Source of the DNA: Gnetum montanum
Taxonomy: Eukaryota; Streptophyta; Gnetopsida; Gnetales; Gnetaceae
Assembly: GCA_015680685.1 (NCBI GenBank)
Contig: MNCI01005779.1
Span: 1,101-33,847, forward strand
DNA length: 32,747 nucleotides
Direction of reading: 5' to 3'
In this document: piece by piece, positions 20,420 to 30,753 of the stretch
Layout of the letters: every line of letters starts with the position of its first letter
How positions within the stretch are numbered: position 1 is the first letter of the stretch
Made by a program: the position numbers and the translations under genes
Notes under the pieces: generated by a model
Told to the model about the DNA's origin: nothing
Database searches by the model: none
Seen by the model: the letters and a program-made list of their open reading frames with translations, nothing else

Positions 20420-22410
20420 ATGAAAGATAAGGCAATGGTACATCGCACACCAAACAAGATAAAAATGTCTTCTTCTTTGCATAAGAGCACTTCGCCACCT
20501 AGGACTAACACAAGAGGCAGTCAGCGGCATAATACATGTAACCAAGATTGACCAGTTCCTCAGTAGTTTCATCTGGTATATACTCATCATGATGATTATG
20601 TACCTGATTTCACCTTTATTCTCCACTAGGATGAACAACTACATTGGAGAGACTTAGAGTGTAACATAGTGTTGCCTCCAGACTGATTAGTCCCAAATAT
20701 GCTCCTTCGTGCTCTCATACAAATAGGCATGCCACTTTTATACATAGAATACATTTCATGTGATGATGACACAAGGGACTATCACCCCACAAAAGTGCAA
20801 CATCAAAGGAACTTGCAACAAGAGAGATACCATACATCGCTGAAGGGTAAATGGCCCCATGACACCTCACACATTTTGAGAAAAATTGAGGGTGGTGAAC
20901 TTGTTTCAACAAGTTCCTTAAAAAATGATGTTTCTCCTTCTAAGATTGGTCAAGAGGTGGTGTATCAGAACCTTCACTCCACAATTCACAACCCTAGTTC
21001 TGATACTCATGAACACAAAGTGTTCAACAAGGGAACACAAACCCATGATAAGGGTAGACATTCTGATCATGATCATAATCAAAGCCAAGACCACTAAAGA
21101 GAAGGTAGAAAACACATGGTTCTCCTTCTTCTTCACCTTCATCATCACCTTCACCCTCTCCTTCAGTGTCTGAACATAGTCATAGGGAAACCAATCGTGA
21201 GGATAAAGGAAAACGAAGTGAAAAACATTGACTGGATAGTCAAGAATAAGGATGAGGGAACTATAAGGAATTAAGGCGGAGAAGAAGGGATAGTAGGAAA
21301 CTGCATAGAAGCCATAGACACTATGAACGAGACAATCATAAATAATTCCTACTCACAACTAGAAGTATGCTAGATATAATGGAGGCTATCAGAGTTCCAA
21401 CAAGGCACCAAAAGGATAGTAGGATAAAGAGGTTAGACATGAATAACATCCCATGATTTGAAGGGGGATATAATGCTGATCCTCAAAATCACTTATAAGG
21501 ATTCCACGATGCATGAGCCTTGCAAAACATAGAGAACAAATGGCAAAAACTAAAGTTGTTCCCAAGGATACTAGTGAAAGAAGCAAAAAGCAGGTACTAG
21601 TCCTTAGAACCAAAATCTATTTGGAGGTGGAGTACAATGCTAGAACTGTTCAATGATAAGTATCAAACGTACTCTTGAGTATCTAACCTATGGAAGAAAA
21701 TCCAAGGATGGAAGCAAGGAAATCATGAAGCCTTGGATGCTACCATGGGCCATTATTACGCATTATTACATCGTTGCCTTGGCCATGGTTATTCGTAGTG
21801 GGATCAACTACGTCATCTTGTGGATGAACTTAGGCATGAAACAAGAAGAACCATTAGGACGTATGCCCAAGGAAGGTTATTGGAGCTTAGGTCTCATCAA
21901 ATTCATAGATTACTAGAGTAAGTAGCCAAAGAAGAAGTTGAGCTATGAAAGAGAGAAAGTGCGAAAGAATACAATTGAGATCCTTCCCTGCAAGAAAGGG
22001 GAGTGAGATTTTTTGAGAAGGAATAAGAGTCACCACTCGAAGAGATGGTGAATAGGAAAAATTTTCCTCTCCAAAAGTTAATAATAGAAGTATTGGAAAA
22101 GGTAAACCAAATGTGGGTCTTCCTGGATAGTAGGTTTGAAATTGTTCTTAAAATTGTAGAGGAGTCTAGGGAGCGAGGTAGTGACCATGACAAAAAGAAA
22201 AAGAAAGAAGTGGACAATGCATGTAACAAGGGTTCTTAAAATAGCCATCATAGAAGAGGTTTTGGATTCAAACACAGAAAATGATGGTCGATGCAAGATT
22301 TGCCAACATGACCATCCTAAGGGATGTTGCCCAGTGATCTCACATCTACAAGAGTCTGGGGTATATGCACTCAATACACGACTAAATAAATAGTAAGCAC
22401 CACGATGATT
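20420..22410 (+). pseudogene. Gag of element A (decayed)
   Basis: Broken plus-strand frames align with element B gag. 20575-21100 includes VPDFTFILH, a stop, DEQLHWRD and GEELVSTSS-like text. The conserved core at 21380-21610 reads RIKRLDMNNIP, a stop, FEGGYNADPQNHL, a stop, and NIENKWQKLKLFPRILVKEA. The C-terminal knuckle CKICQHDHPKGCC (22292-22330) has CX2CX3HX4C spacing. A basic stretch (22190-22215) precedes it. Several stops and frame changes are present, and three of the stops coincide with stops in element B. Confidence 0.85.
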
Positions 22411-22957
22411 ACCTTATCCCCAAGGTAACCCAAGGTAGTTTCACCAACCTTCAACATATTATTGAAGTGTAACTCCACCACAACCCATTAAGAAACATCA
22501 ACAGTGGCAATACCCGCAGTCATGGGGGATGCCACTACCAAGGCAACAATACGCGTACCGACAACCAGATCCATATGGCTACTACGTGCAACATCCAATC
22601 TCTCCATGTGACTCTGTTAATCATGTTGCATCACAACATCACTACCAAACTCATGAGTATTATAGAACTCCATCTCCTAGGGAAGATAACCCATAAACAT
22701 ACCATCCTTCAAATCCATCCCCAACTCTCACACCGATAGCTCCATTACCATCCACTCCAGCAATGCAAGGGAAACTCCCTACTCAATCACAGCAATGAAA
22801 CTCCATAATGGTTGTGAACCCTCAACCCATTATTGGTTCTAACAACCATATAAAGAAAAGACCTTTCTTTAGAGCCAACAGTCCAACCAAGCCCTTACAA
22901 CCACAAGCGGTTGAACCTTTGAACGCCTCCCCATCAAATAAGGCTTCATAGCTCCCT
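22411..22957 (+). pseudogene. Gag-protease linker of element A
   Basis: A Pro/Gln/His-rich degenerate stretch (many CCA, CAA and CAT codons, for example around 22480-22600 and 22700-22800) with stops in all frames, as usual for the linker between gag and protease in plant Ty3/gypsy elements. Confidence 0.5.
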
Positions 22958-23458
22958 TTGAACCAAACACCAAGCTCAACACATACGGTTATGTTAACAC
23001 ATGTCGTTATTGACTGGATTAAGGTTGGCCACCTTTCCAAAAAATTCTCTAATCCTAGAAGCCCTCCAATCTATCTCCAAATTACTAGGAATGAGCCATG
23101 TAAAGCTCTTCTAGAATCATGTTCCAGAGTTAACTTAATATCACAAGAAATGTACAAAGCTTCAAACCTACCTCCATTAAGTAAGAACAATATTCACCTA
23201 GAGCTGGCCAACCAGTACATCACTATCCCCTTGGGACTGGTGGAGGACATCATCACCACTATGTGTGGATGGTTGTATCCAGCTGATTTTCTAGTGATAC
23301 AAGTGAATAATGGTAAAGGGGACTTTCCAATAATAATGGGAAGGACATGGCTAAGTACTATAGATGCATGCCTAGGAATCCACGATCTTTCCCTGGAAAT
23401 ATCCAAGGAAAACACTTTTGGAAATATGGAGAAGAAGAAGGTTCCATGCATCACATAG
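22958..23458 (+). pseudogene. Aspartic-protease domain of element A without catalytic motif
   Basis: An uninterrupted 166-codon stretch. Residues about 47-145 follow the plant retropepsin pattern: KALLESCSRVNLISQEMY, LPPLSKNNIHLELANQYITI, PLGLVEDIITTM, YPADFLVIQV, FPIIMGRTWLSTIDACLGIH. The region normally reading D-(S/T/L)-G-A-S is E-S-C-S-R at residues 53-57 (23114-23128), so the catalytic Asp and Gly are both absent. The second-half motif (IIMGR for ILGR) is intact. No in-frame stop occurs although the surrounding gag is full of them. The start codon chosen is simply the first ATG, since the ancestral protein was a fusion. Confidence 0.8.
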
Positions 23459-23814
23459 AGCGATATAGGGTGCAATTGCATGTAGAGATCATGGGTTGTG
23501 CAAAGTTTAGCATTACCTTCATGAAACTAGTGTGCACAAGACATTAATATACAAAAGTACCTATATGTAGCAGCCACACGACAAGAAGACACCCAGTGGT
23601 TGATAGCTGATCAAGAGAGGAACTCACTAATGTCCATGGAACCAACTGAGGGAATAACTTGCTCTTACATCGAAAGCATAAATGCACTAGAGCAAGTCCG
23701 CTGCCAACTTCCAATCCTTAACCTTGAAAACATCAACTGGGGAAATTTGGAAATTCCAAAAAAATTCAAACCTAAGAGCCTTGATAAGATATTGTTAGTC
23801 AATGTGCAATAGAC
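23459..23814 (+). pseudogene. Post-protease segment of element A
   Basis: After a TAG the sequence stays coding-like. The frame at 23570-23812 reads TCSYIESINALEQVRCQLPI and LEIPKKFKPKSLDKILLVNV, ending in a TAG. Autonomous relatives would carry RT soon after the protease. Here no RT motif follows. After the stop the text TSAHNASKK and SSNSVMGEMTISID still reads through in frame with one more stop. Confidence 0.55.
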
Positions 23815-25892
23815 CAAACCCTTACATGAACTTAGGATGACCAGTGCACATAATGCCTCTAAGAAGAGATGACCCTACTCACTCGTTTGGATCTCCTCCT
23901 CCAACTCAGTCATGGGGGAGATGACCATCTCTATTGATCATTTGAGGCCCTCAGTTCTTTTCTTTTTTTTTTAAGTTTTTGTTTTACACATTTCCTTTTA
24001 TAAATTTCTTTATTTTTTCTTATTTTTGTTTTACAACATCATTTATACTTTTTCATTCCTTTGTGTGACTGTTTGTTTCGTTATTCTGTTTGTTTGCTTT
24101 GTTTTTATCTTTGTTTATTGTTTTGATTTTGTTAGATTCGTCACCTAATAAGTGCTCTTGATGGTGGTATGAATTGTATCCTATGGATTTCTAATGTTTG
24201 GTTTTTACTTTTGAGTTATAATGTTGATACTAAGGTATGGCTCTTTTGGTATAACACACAATGAGTCCACATCATCCATGCATCCATGAATTTCTATGGT
24301 CTCTCTTGGCTTGGAATTTTATATTCCCTTTCTTTAATAATAAAACTATTAACAAATTGGTGACTGGGCATTTCTCAAATTAAGGAAGGACTCAAGGACT
24401 AAATAGGGTGTGACTTCAAGGTGATTTGATGCATTTATGCTGGCTATTTTCTTGGGTGCTTGGATGTTTTCTTCTTAAGTTTTCCTTACCATTCTAATGT
24501 TGCTCCATTATTGGAAAGCTAAGCCAATAAAAATAAGTCTTTGCATGGTGTGGTTCTCATGCAAAAAAAAGAAGAAGTGAGAATTCAAATCACATCCCTT
24601 AGACAAAATAATCATCTAGGCTACAAGAATTGGTTATGGAACTAAACAACCATGTTCCCTCTAACTAAGGCCCTCTCTTGCTTCCTACTTTTCCCTTTTT
24701 CATTTTTTTGGAATGGTGGTGACTCTTTGGTGTAGGCATTCTTGTTACTTCAAGAGGATGGATTGGTCAAGTGTGTTAATGCGAAGTCACTGGATGTGGA
24801 TTGTTTGAGGCTAGATTTGAAATGAGATCTACTTAGTCACATTAACCATAAATATACAAGGGGTTGTATACCACCTTGTTCTTGGGACTCCATTTCATTT
24901 CACTCCCTTCTCCCGATCATTCTTTTCTTATTTTCCACCTCATTGCTAGTTGTATCAATAGTTTATATTTTGGTTGATGCATTATTTTCTCTTTGGTGAA
25001 TTCTTGTGATTAATACTTTAACTCTTGCTTCCAAATGGCATTTCCAGAGCTTACGGACTCTTTGAATGTGGGATTGTTAGGTAATAAAGGGCATGAACCT
25101 GCTCTGGTGAGGACCCATTGGCATTCTTATTTAGTGCATCAATTAACTTCTTTCCCTTAAAACATTTCCACAATCAACATTTGTTTTTTTCATTCCCATA
25201 TCTAACATCCATTTTATTGGCATTGTCATTGTTTCTTTTTCTCCATATTTATTATTCCTTATCTTTTTCCATTCTATCGCTACCAGAGGATCGCTCTTAG
25301 TCAGGGGGGCCCTAGTCCAATTTTTTCAATTTTTCCTAACCCCTACACCTTGGGTAGTTACCAATGTTCTATCTCTATAATTCGTATTGGCCATATCACA
25401 ACTTAGCCAATGAGCCTTACACCAAGGCAAGGTATCAATTGTATTGTAATTTACTTATCCTTGCTCATATGTGACTGTGTTGTGTGTGGAGATGGCAACC
25501 ATACAATAATGGACTGGACTTGGAGGAAACACTCAGGATGGATTGGTGCTGAAATAGTTATGCAAGGAACAAGATCGATGGCATGGTTATGGATGGACAA
25601 CAGGAGGTGCAATCCTAGCATCGACAACAACACGTCTTCTTCTTCTTCTTCTTCTCTCTCTCTCTCTCTCTCTCTCCCTCTTCTCTCTTAGCTTCCAAAT
25701 AAGGTTGGGTGTGAATTATGTATAGCTTTCATTCTTGTAGTTATGAACACTAATATTGTCATGTATTGTAATGATTGATCCATTCACATGTCATCCCATT
25801 CACCATTAGTTATCATTCAAGTCAATAATCCCATACTTTCCTAATATTTTGTAAGGAACTCGAGGATGAGTTTTCATTCAGTCATGGAGGTA
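23815..25892 (+). other. Long 3' non-coding tail of element A
   Basis: It begins with CAGTCATGGGGGAGATGACC near 23909, a GGGGGAG word of the kind often seen at the start of the 3' non-coding region of Athila/Tat-type elements. It continues for 2 kb without an open frame of note, with T-rich stretches at 23955-24130. It contains a CTT/CT microsatellite and ends with CAGTCATGGAGGTA just before the LTR. Confidence 0.55.
25634..25689. repeat. (CTT)n-(CT)n compound microsatellite
   Basis: About seven TTC/CTT units are followed by a long CT run and a CCCTCTTCTCTCT tail. It lies in the 3' non-coding tail of element A. Confidence 0.95.
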
Positions 25893-26350
25893 TGATGAGT
25901 TGTGATATCATGTACACAATATCGCATCTACCACGTGATATTGCATACGCAATATCATGTCCTACCTCATCTTCTTTAAATAAGAGGTAGTGCCCTTTGT
26001 TCCAAGGTAGTTAGACTTAGACCCTTAGCCAAACTCTTGTAGATTTGTTATCCTAGAGTTAGAATTATTTCTGTGTGCCCATAGTAGGAGTCATAGAGTG
26101 AACAGATCTTTATTCAAGAAATTTGTACCTGAGCACAATTTTGTGTATAGTAATAAAGACAAACTTTATGATAAACCTTGCAGCATACAGATTAAGCTAA
26201 TTAGTAATTAATGATTGTTTAATGCTTTTATAGTTAATTAATATCTTTCTCAACCTTCAACCCTTTAGTTAAATACACTTAGTACGATTGCTTCAAGCAT
26301 GAGTGCAGCACTTGGTAACCCAATAACGATTAGCATTTGGTAATCAAATC
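25893..26350 (+). repeat. 3' LTR of element A (3' end truncated or eroded)
   Basis: It starts TGATGAG, as LTR B does at 30661. Shared blocks include ATATCGCATC, AATAAGAGG after a TATA-like TTTAAATA, GTAGGAGTC, ATAGAGTGAAC, AATAAAG (poly(A)-like signal at 26152-26157) and CTTGCAGCA. Later ACGATTAGC(A/G)TTTGGTAA matches near 26325. Beyond about 26350 similarity stops, so roughly the last 350 bp of the LTR are missing. It is much more diverged from LTR B than LTR 1 is. Confidence 0.85.
25933..25960. promoter_or_regulatory. Palindrome in U3 of LTR A
   Basis: A 28-bp inverted repeat with 12 of 14 pairs matching, centred between 25946 and 25947 (core GATATTGC...GCAATATC). It corresponds in position to the palindrome at 30707-30728 in LTR B. 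Both arms have changed from GC-rich to TTGC/GCAA while keeping pairing. It lies upstream of the TATA-like box. Confidence 0.6.
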
Positions 26351-27062
26351 CTAGAACTCAGGAATAAGTTATGTTGATAAATTTTACTCATCAAGAACCA
26401 TAGTTCAATAATTACTTTGTAATGATTAATGAAGATGGATCAAAAAAATTTCTTTGAAAATTTACATTATATTTAGTATGATATCAGATTCTTTCAAGTT
26501 AGGAAGTTACTAGAGTTAATTCAAAAGAAGAAGTTGTGAAGAAGCATGATTAAGCCCTTCCATCTTGAATAAGATCATACGATCATATACCACTTATGGT
26601 AGACTTACAACTACCTCCATTAATCTCTAAGATTGATCAAGATTAAGGAGTATCTTAACCTTAATTTTATTTATAATCTTATTATTTTCTTCATTATTTA
26701 ATTTATATTTTAATTAAATAAGTAAAATATCTAGGAAAATGCAAGTTGGGAATAAGGATTTTCCCTACCCTCACTTGAATAACCAAATATGAGTTGCACT
26801 TTATGTGACCTTGGTTAGGATTGGTGATTAATGGTTGGTAGATCTTTTATTCAACTCTTGTAATTAACTTAGAAAATTAGGTAAGTATTGATAAAATAAT
26901 ATTTACTACTTATAGATATTAATCTTACATATGTCTTCTTTGTGGAATAAGAACTTCAATTTCAAAGGACAAATCAAATTATTAGAGCATAGGATCATAA
27001 AAGGAGCATTAAAGCTAGAAAAAGAGAGTGAACGTAGACTCATTTAAGGGAAAACAAAACCT
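26351..27062. other. AT-rich spacer, no gene recognised
   Basis: The sequence between LTR A and the next polypurine tract has no coding signal. Its right end (about 26960-27062) is purine-rich and may be the 3' end of the interior of the element whose LTR starts at 27077. Confidence 0.4.
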
Positions 27063-27647
27063 AAGGAGGGGTAGATTGTAATATACCCATTTCCAAATGA
27101 TATTGTTTCATAATAAAGATGTTGTCTCCTCATAACAAGAATCATGATTATTATAACAAGACATAAAAGAAGAGTTGTAATTAAGATCCAAAGGGCATGT
27201 TGTAATAACAAACATGTCTCTTGAGATGATCTTTGGAGGTTTGACCTAAGGTATTTATATGCAGGAATTAGAGGTTGTATCAGCATGGAGTTGCAAAGTT
27301 GGTAAAGGCAAGTAACAAGTGCCAAGTAAAGCAAGATAGGAAGAGTACTAGTCATCCCTTTTGGTTGGTTGTAGGCCTAAATTTGGTAGTAGTTCTAGAT
27401 TGCCTCTAAGGATAGATGCCAGAGAAAGAAATCCCCAAAGAACATTCTCAGAGCTTGATCTAGATACACTATTCCACATCAATAAAGCATTTTTTCTCTT
27501 TTCCTTCTATATTTTTCCTATTATTTTCTTTATGATTAATGTCAAATATTACATATATTTAACATTTTCTATGTTATGGTCCGATGTTTAATGTCTAATA
27601 TAACATATATTTGATAGTTTTCATGACATTCGGAACATGATGTTACA
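27063..27647 (+). mobile_element. Polypurine tract and LTR related to chromovirus LTRs, plus strand
   Basis: AAGGAGGGGTAGAT (27063-27076) is a polypurine tract directly followed by TGTAATATACCC, an LTR start like TGTAACATC of element 1. Inside, GAGGTTTGACCT, TTAGAGGTTGTATCAGCATG and GTTCTAGATTGCCTCTAAGG match the minus-strand sequence of the element 1 LTRs in order. The end is probably at ...GATGTTACA (27647). No primer-binding site follows and no interior precedes it, so it is an isolated 3' LTR of a related element in the opposite orientation. Confidence 0.75.
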
Positions 27648-27989
27648 AGTAATAAGAGAGGATTTGGTAGTTGTTAAGGGAAAGTTAAATGATTGGGAAG
27701 AATATAGTTGAAAAAATTAAGAAACCCAAAATCCTAACAAAAAAACATAAATAGAAAATAACTCTCAAACTAAAAGAAGTACTCAATAAAACTCTCTTAT
27801 TGATCTCATATCGTATAGGAATTTTATATTAAAACACATGCTAAGAATGAATAAGAGAGAATCAAGAAATCTGAACTCATCATGATAAGATTTGATGAGA
27901 TTTATTAGGAAAAATCATAAATATGATTTATAGATAGTTTAGATAATATTATCAAGGGATAATAACTAGGTTTTAGGGATCCATTAATA
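27648..27989. other. AT-rich stretch, no feature seen
   Basis: It lies between the isolated LTR and the copia relic. It could be remnant copia 3' non-coding sequence, but nothing specific can be recognised. Confidence 0.35.
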
Positions 27990-28331
27990 TCACATCCTTT
28001 CGATCATTTCATGAATGTAAACTCTCTTTAACCTAAGGTAATTTTTGTGATTATGAAATTTCTTACATCCTAGAGCCTTTATGAGGATATTATCTATTTT
28101 ATAATCCATTCTAACATGCAAAGGCAAAATCATCATATCATTTGCAAAGTTATGCAAAACGTGAAGCTCTAATCTCATGTGCTTGGTTTTCCTATGATGT
28201 ATGGAATTATTTGCCATGGTAATGACATTGAAGTTATCATAGTAAATTATAATAGTTGGCTAAATGGTACAAGGGTGTTGCACTTTGATAAACCCTAATA
28301 TAATCCAATCCACAACTTCCAAGTAGATCTA
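27990..28331 (-). pseudogene. Ty1/copia RNase H C-terminal relic
   Basis: Minus-strand translation, reading down from 28331: YLEVVDWIILGFIKVQHPC, then after one stop PTIIIYYDNFNVITMANNSI, then HHRKTKHMRLELHVLHNF and DNILIKALGCKKFHNHKN. This follows the copia pattern P-T-x-I-x-C-D-N-x-x-A-I, N-x-x-x-H-x-R-(S/T)-K-H-I and the (D/N)-(I/V)-L-T-K-A-L box. The conserved Cys before DN is Tyr. Only this C-terminal piece of pol is present. Confidence 0.88.
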
Positions 28332-28939
28332 GCTTAGAAAATAAAAATAACACAATAAAATGAAGAAAATATCCTTTATATTAACATAATTATCAAAATA
28401 AATAGAACATACATTAGAGATGAGGAGCCAAGGTCAACTCACAAATCTCCCAAAGATCTTCGAGGCCACATTTTTCCCCTCTCAATCCTGAATTGCTCAC
28501 AATGGTGCCCATGCTCAAGACAAGATAGTTATAAGATATTCTCCTAATCTCTCTCAAGTTCTCTCCCTTGCCTTTCACTTAACATCCTTGCATAAGCTCT
28601 ATTCTTGCACAAGATCTCTTCCCTCAAGAGCTCTCTCTCTTACCCTCTATTGGGATTTTTGACCTTCAATGTTTTCACTTTGACCCTTGGCACTTCAACA
28701 CTTGGGACTATGACATTTGACACTATAGCACTTATAATGGTGAATTACATCAATATTTATAAGAAACTAGAAGGTAAATACCTAGAAATATTTCCTCAAT
28801 TCAACTTGAGATTCTTTAGATGTTTTTCAAGTCTTCTCACTTTCTCCCAAGTTATTTCCATCTTACTTTGGTTAATTCCTGAATTGGAACAACATTTTTA
28901 GAAGTTTGCCCATGCATCTAGGTTGTCTCTAGTTTTTCT
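28332..28939. other. Unassigned stretch between copia relic and LTR C
   Basis: There is no gene. CT-rich words (CTCTCTC, CTTGGGAC, CACTTGGCAC) occur around 28550-28720. It could be the remaining body of LTR C, whose left end I could not fix. Confidence 0.35.
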
Positions 28940-29299
28940 AGGATGTTTATTATAAAAGCCCTACTTTCAAGCGAGATGTCTATTATTTTTGGTAGACATC
29001 TTCTATGGATTGGAGATGTCTTCACTTTATGGGAGACATTTCTAGAAAGACATCTGTATTTTCGAGGAGATGTCTATCTTGAAGGTGAAAAAAATAAAAA
29101 TGCTTGTTTTGATGCTGGGAGCATCTAGATGCCTCCCAACAAGTCCCCATGGATCTTGGAACATCTTAAACTCATCAAAATAAGCCCAAACACATCTAAA
29201 CATGCCAAAACATCCAAAAATCATCCTCAAACAAAATCATCTCAAAAATACACATAGTATGTAGGGTAGAACAAGGGGATCGAAAGAGATGTCCTTACA
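28940..29299 (-). repeat. 3' LTR of element C (start well defined, end not)
   Basis: On the minus strand the LTR starts TGTAAGGACATCTC at 29299, directly after a polypurine tract. It contains GGGACTTGTTGGGAGGCATC and a phased array of inverted octamers. No second copy of this LTR is in the window, so its left boundary is uncertain and may lie as far as 28350. Confidence 0.6.
28974..29075. repeat. Phased inverted-octamer array AGATGTCT/AGACATCT
   Basis: The octamer AGATGTCT and its reverse complement AGACATCT start at 28974(+), 28994(-), 29014(+), 29034(-, one mismatch), 29048(-) and 29068(+). Successive starts are 20, 20, 20, 14 and 20 bp apart. The 12-bp spacers are not conserved. Confidence 0.85.
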
Positions 29300-29316
29300 C
29301 TAACTCTCCCACCCTT
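29300..29316 (-). other. Polypurine tract of element C
   Basis: The minus strand reads AAGGGTGGGAGAGTTAG immediately before TGTAAGG. The position and composition are those of the plus-strand primer of an LTR retrotransposon. Confidence 0.75.
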
Positions 29317-30600
29317 AAAAATGTCATGCTTCATGACCTTTCACAAGCTAGAAGGCACAATTCCCCCATGACTCAAGGTCATTATAGTAATCCTGACTCA
29401 ATGCATTACAAACATGAGAATAAATATCATTAGAGGTTTTGGTTTTAAGCTTGCCTTGCTCATGGGGGCTTGTTCTCATGCCCCACCATGTGTCCTTCAT
29501 CTGATCATCTCCTTGAAATGCTTTCCTTGCATCCCCATGATGACTCAAACATGAAACAATTAAAAAATTAAGAAAAGAAAAAAGGATTAGGCTTTCTTAA
29601 TTCAACATCATTTCTTCTCTTATTTTTCCTCTTATTTACCTTCTTCTTCTTAGTGTTTGAAAGATTGCCACTTTGCTTCCTTTCATTACCACAATGTAGA
29701 TTACCTTCATGCTACACTTCTATTTTACAACCAAGACAATAAAATCTATTAACACACTTCACAAATTTATCATTACCATAATCAATAGAAAGCATCTTCA
29801 AATTTTGGAAAATCATATCATTATCAATGTCTTCACTTACATCAATAATGTCCTTCTGGCAATGACTATCCCAATAGCTATCATCATTAAACAAATTACC
29901 ATTATTAGTCTTTCTCTTACTAACAATGGCATCAAAATTCAAAACATGACTCTCAATCCCATCACAATCACCATAATGATCTTGATGCTCATCATTACCA
30001 TTGACCAAACCACTACCAAGCTAAAGTGAAAACTAGCATCCACACACTAGTTTCAACATGAGAGACATTACTACCATCAACAAGGTCAAGCACACTATTG
30101 CTTACCTTTCCATAGCTTCTCTCTTTCCTCTTTGGTTCACCTTGATCTTCAATATGTGGTTGTCCAATCTCCTCAAAGCTTGAAGGTTCATGATCCCAGA
30201 TAAAAGTTCCTAATTCCAATGGTCACTTCTCTTCAAAGGAATCATCAACAAGCTCTTCATCCCACTTTGTAGGTACCAACTCAAAAGGTAAACTCTCCTT
30301 TATGGAATTAACATCAAATTCATCAAGAAAAATCATTTAAGTAATTATTTTTCCACATACCTTGGCTAGAAGACTCACCTCTCTCCCATGAGATAATCTC
30401 AACTTGACTTAAAATCTTCTTTTCCTTGTCAGAAGGTGTAGAAAAATTGTAAAAAAATGAGTATCATACCTTCTAGTGCTACCCTTGATCCTCCTTGAAG
30501 AATTCCCTTGATCTTTTCCACTTTCTTGGCTTCGATCCTTAACTTCCCATGAGTCATGAGGTAGGAACTCTTGTTGATTAACAACATACACCATCTTGGA
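29317..30600 (-). pseudogene. Unidentified 3' coding region of element C (decayed)
   Basis: Minus-strand open stretches follow one another: MVYVVNQQEFLPHDSWEVKD (from 30594), ELGTFIWDHEPSSFEEIGQP (from 30216), FDAIVSKRKTNNGNLFNDDS (from about 29930), and HGDARKAFQGDDQMKDTWWG then LESWGNCAF (29540-29350). They end about 30 bp before a polypurine tract, so they are the last coding part of a retroelement. They are acidic and hydrophilic, with no RT, integrase or gag hallmark. I cannot assign a domain. The left-to-right order and single strand make one ancestral frame likely. Confidence 0.5.
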
Positions 30601-30685
30601 CTTTGAAGATCTCTTGGTCCCTTTTATGAAGCTCTTGGTTCCCTCCCTTGAAATCCTTAGTGATGAGACGCGACCTGCATGTGCC

Positions 30686-30729
30686 GCGATATCGCATCTT
30701 CCCCTACGATATTGCGTACGCGATATCGC
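30686..30729. promoter_or_regulatory. U3 palindrome cluster in LTR B
   Basis: The perfect 10-bp palindrome GCGATATCGC occurs at 30686-30695 and again at 30720-30729. The second lies in a 22-bp palindrome (30707-30728) with 10 of 11 pairs matching, centred on GCGTACGC. LTR A has a matching palindrome. The position 20-60 bp before the TATA box suggests a binding site or a hairpin in U3. Confidence 0.7.
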
Positions 30730-30744
30730 AGTCCACCGCCATAT

Positions 30745-30753
30745 CTATAAATA
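30745..30753 (+). promoter_or_regulatory. TATA box of LTR B
   Basis: CTATAAATA followed by AGAGGCAG. The equivalent in LTR A is TTTAAATAAGAGG. Transcription would start about 30 bp downstream. Confidence 0.7.

Larger units (their letters stand above)
20355..26350 (+). mobile_element. Family T Ty3/gypsy-type element A, gag-protease only, 5' LTR missing
   Basis: The leader and gag align with element B (31560 to window end). The 3' LTR at 25893-26350 aligns with LTR B at 30661. Between them I see only gag, a protease domain, about 120 further codons and a 2 kb non-coding tail. There is no RT, RNase H or integrase motif. Either pol was deleted, or this is a non-autonomous gag-carrying LTR element of the kind described in plants (TR-GAG type). 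The 5' LTR has been lost at the junction with the chromovirus fragment. Confidence 0.75.

Noticed and set aside
25118-25300. 60-codon hydrophobic open frame in the tail of element A
   Set aside because: T-rich sequence gives Phe/Leu/Ser codons by composition. There is no homologous frame and no context for a membrane protein.
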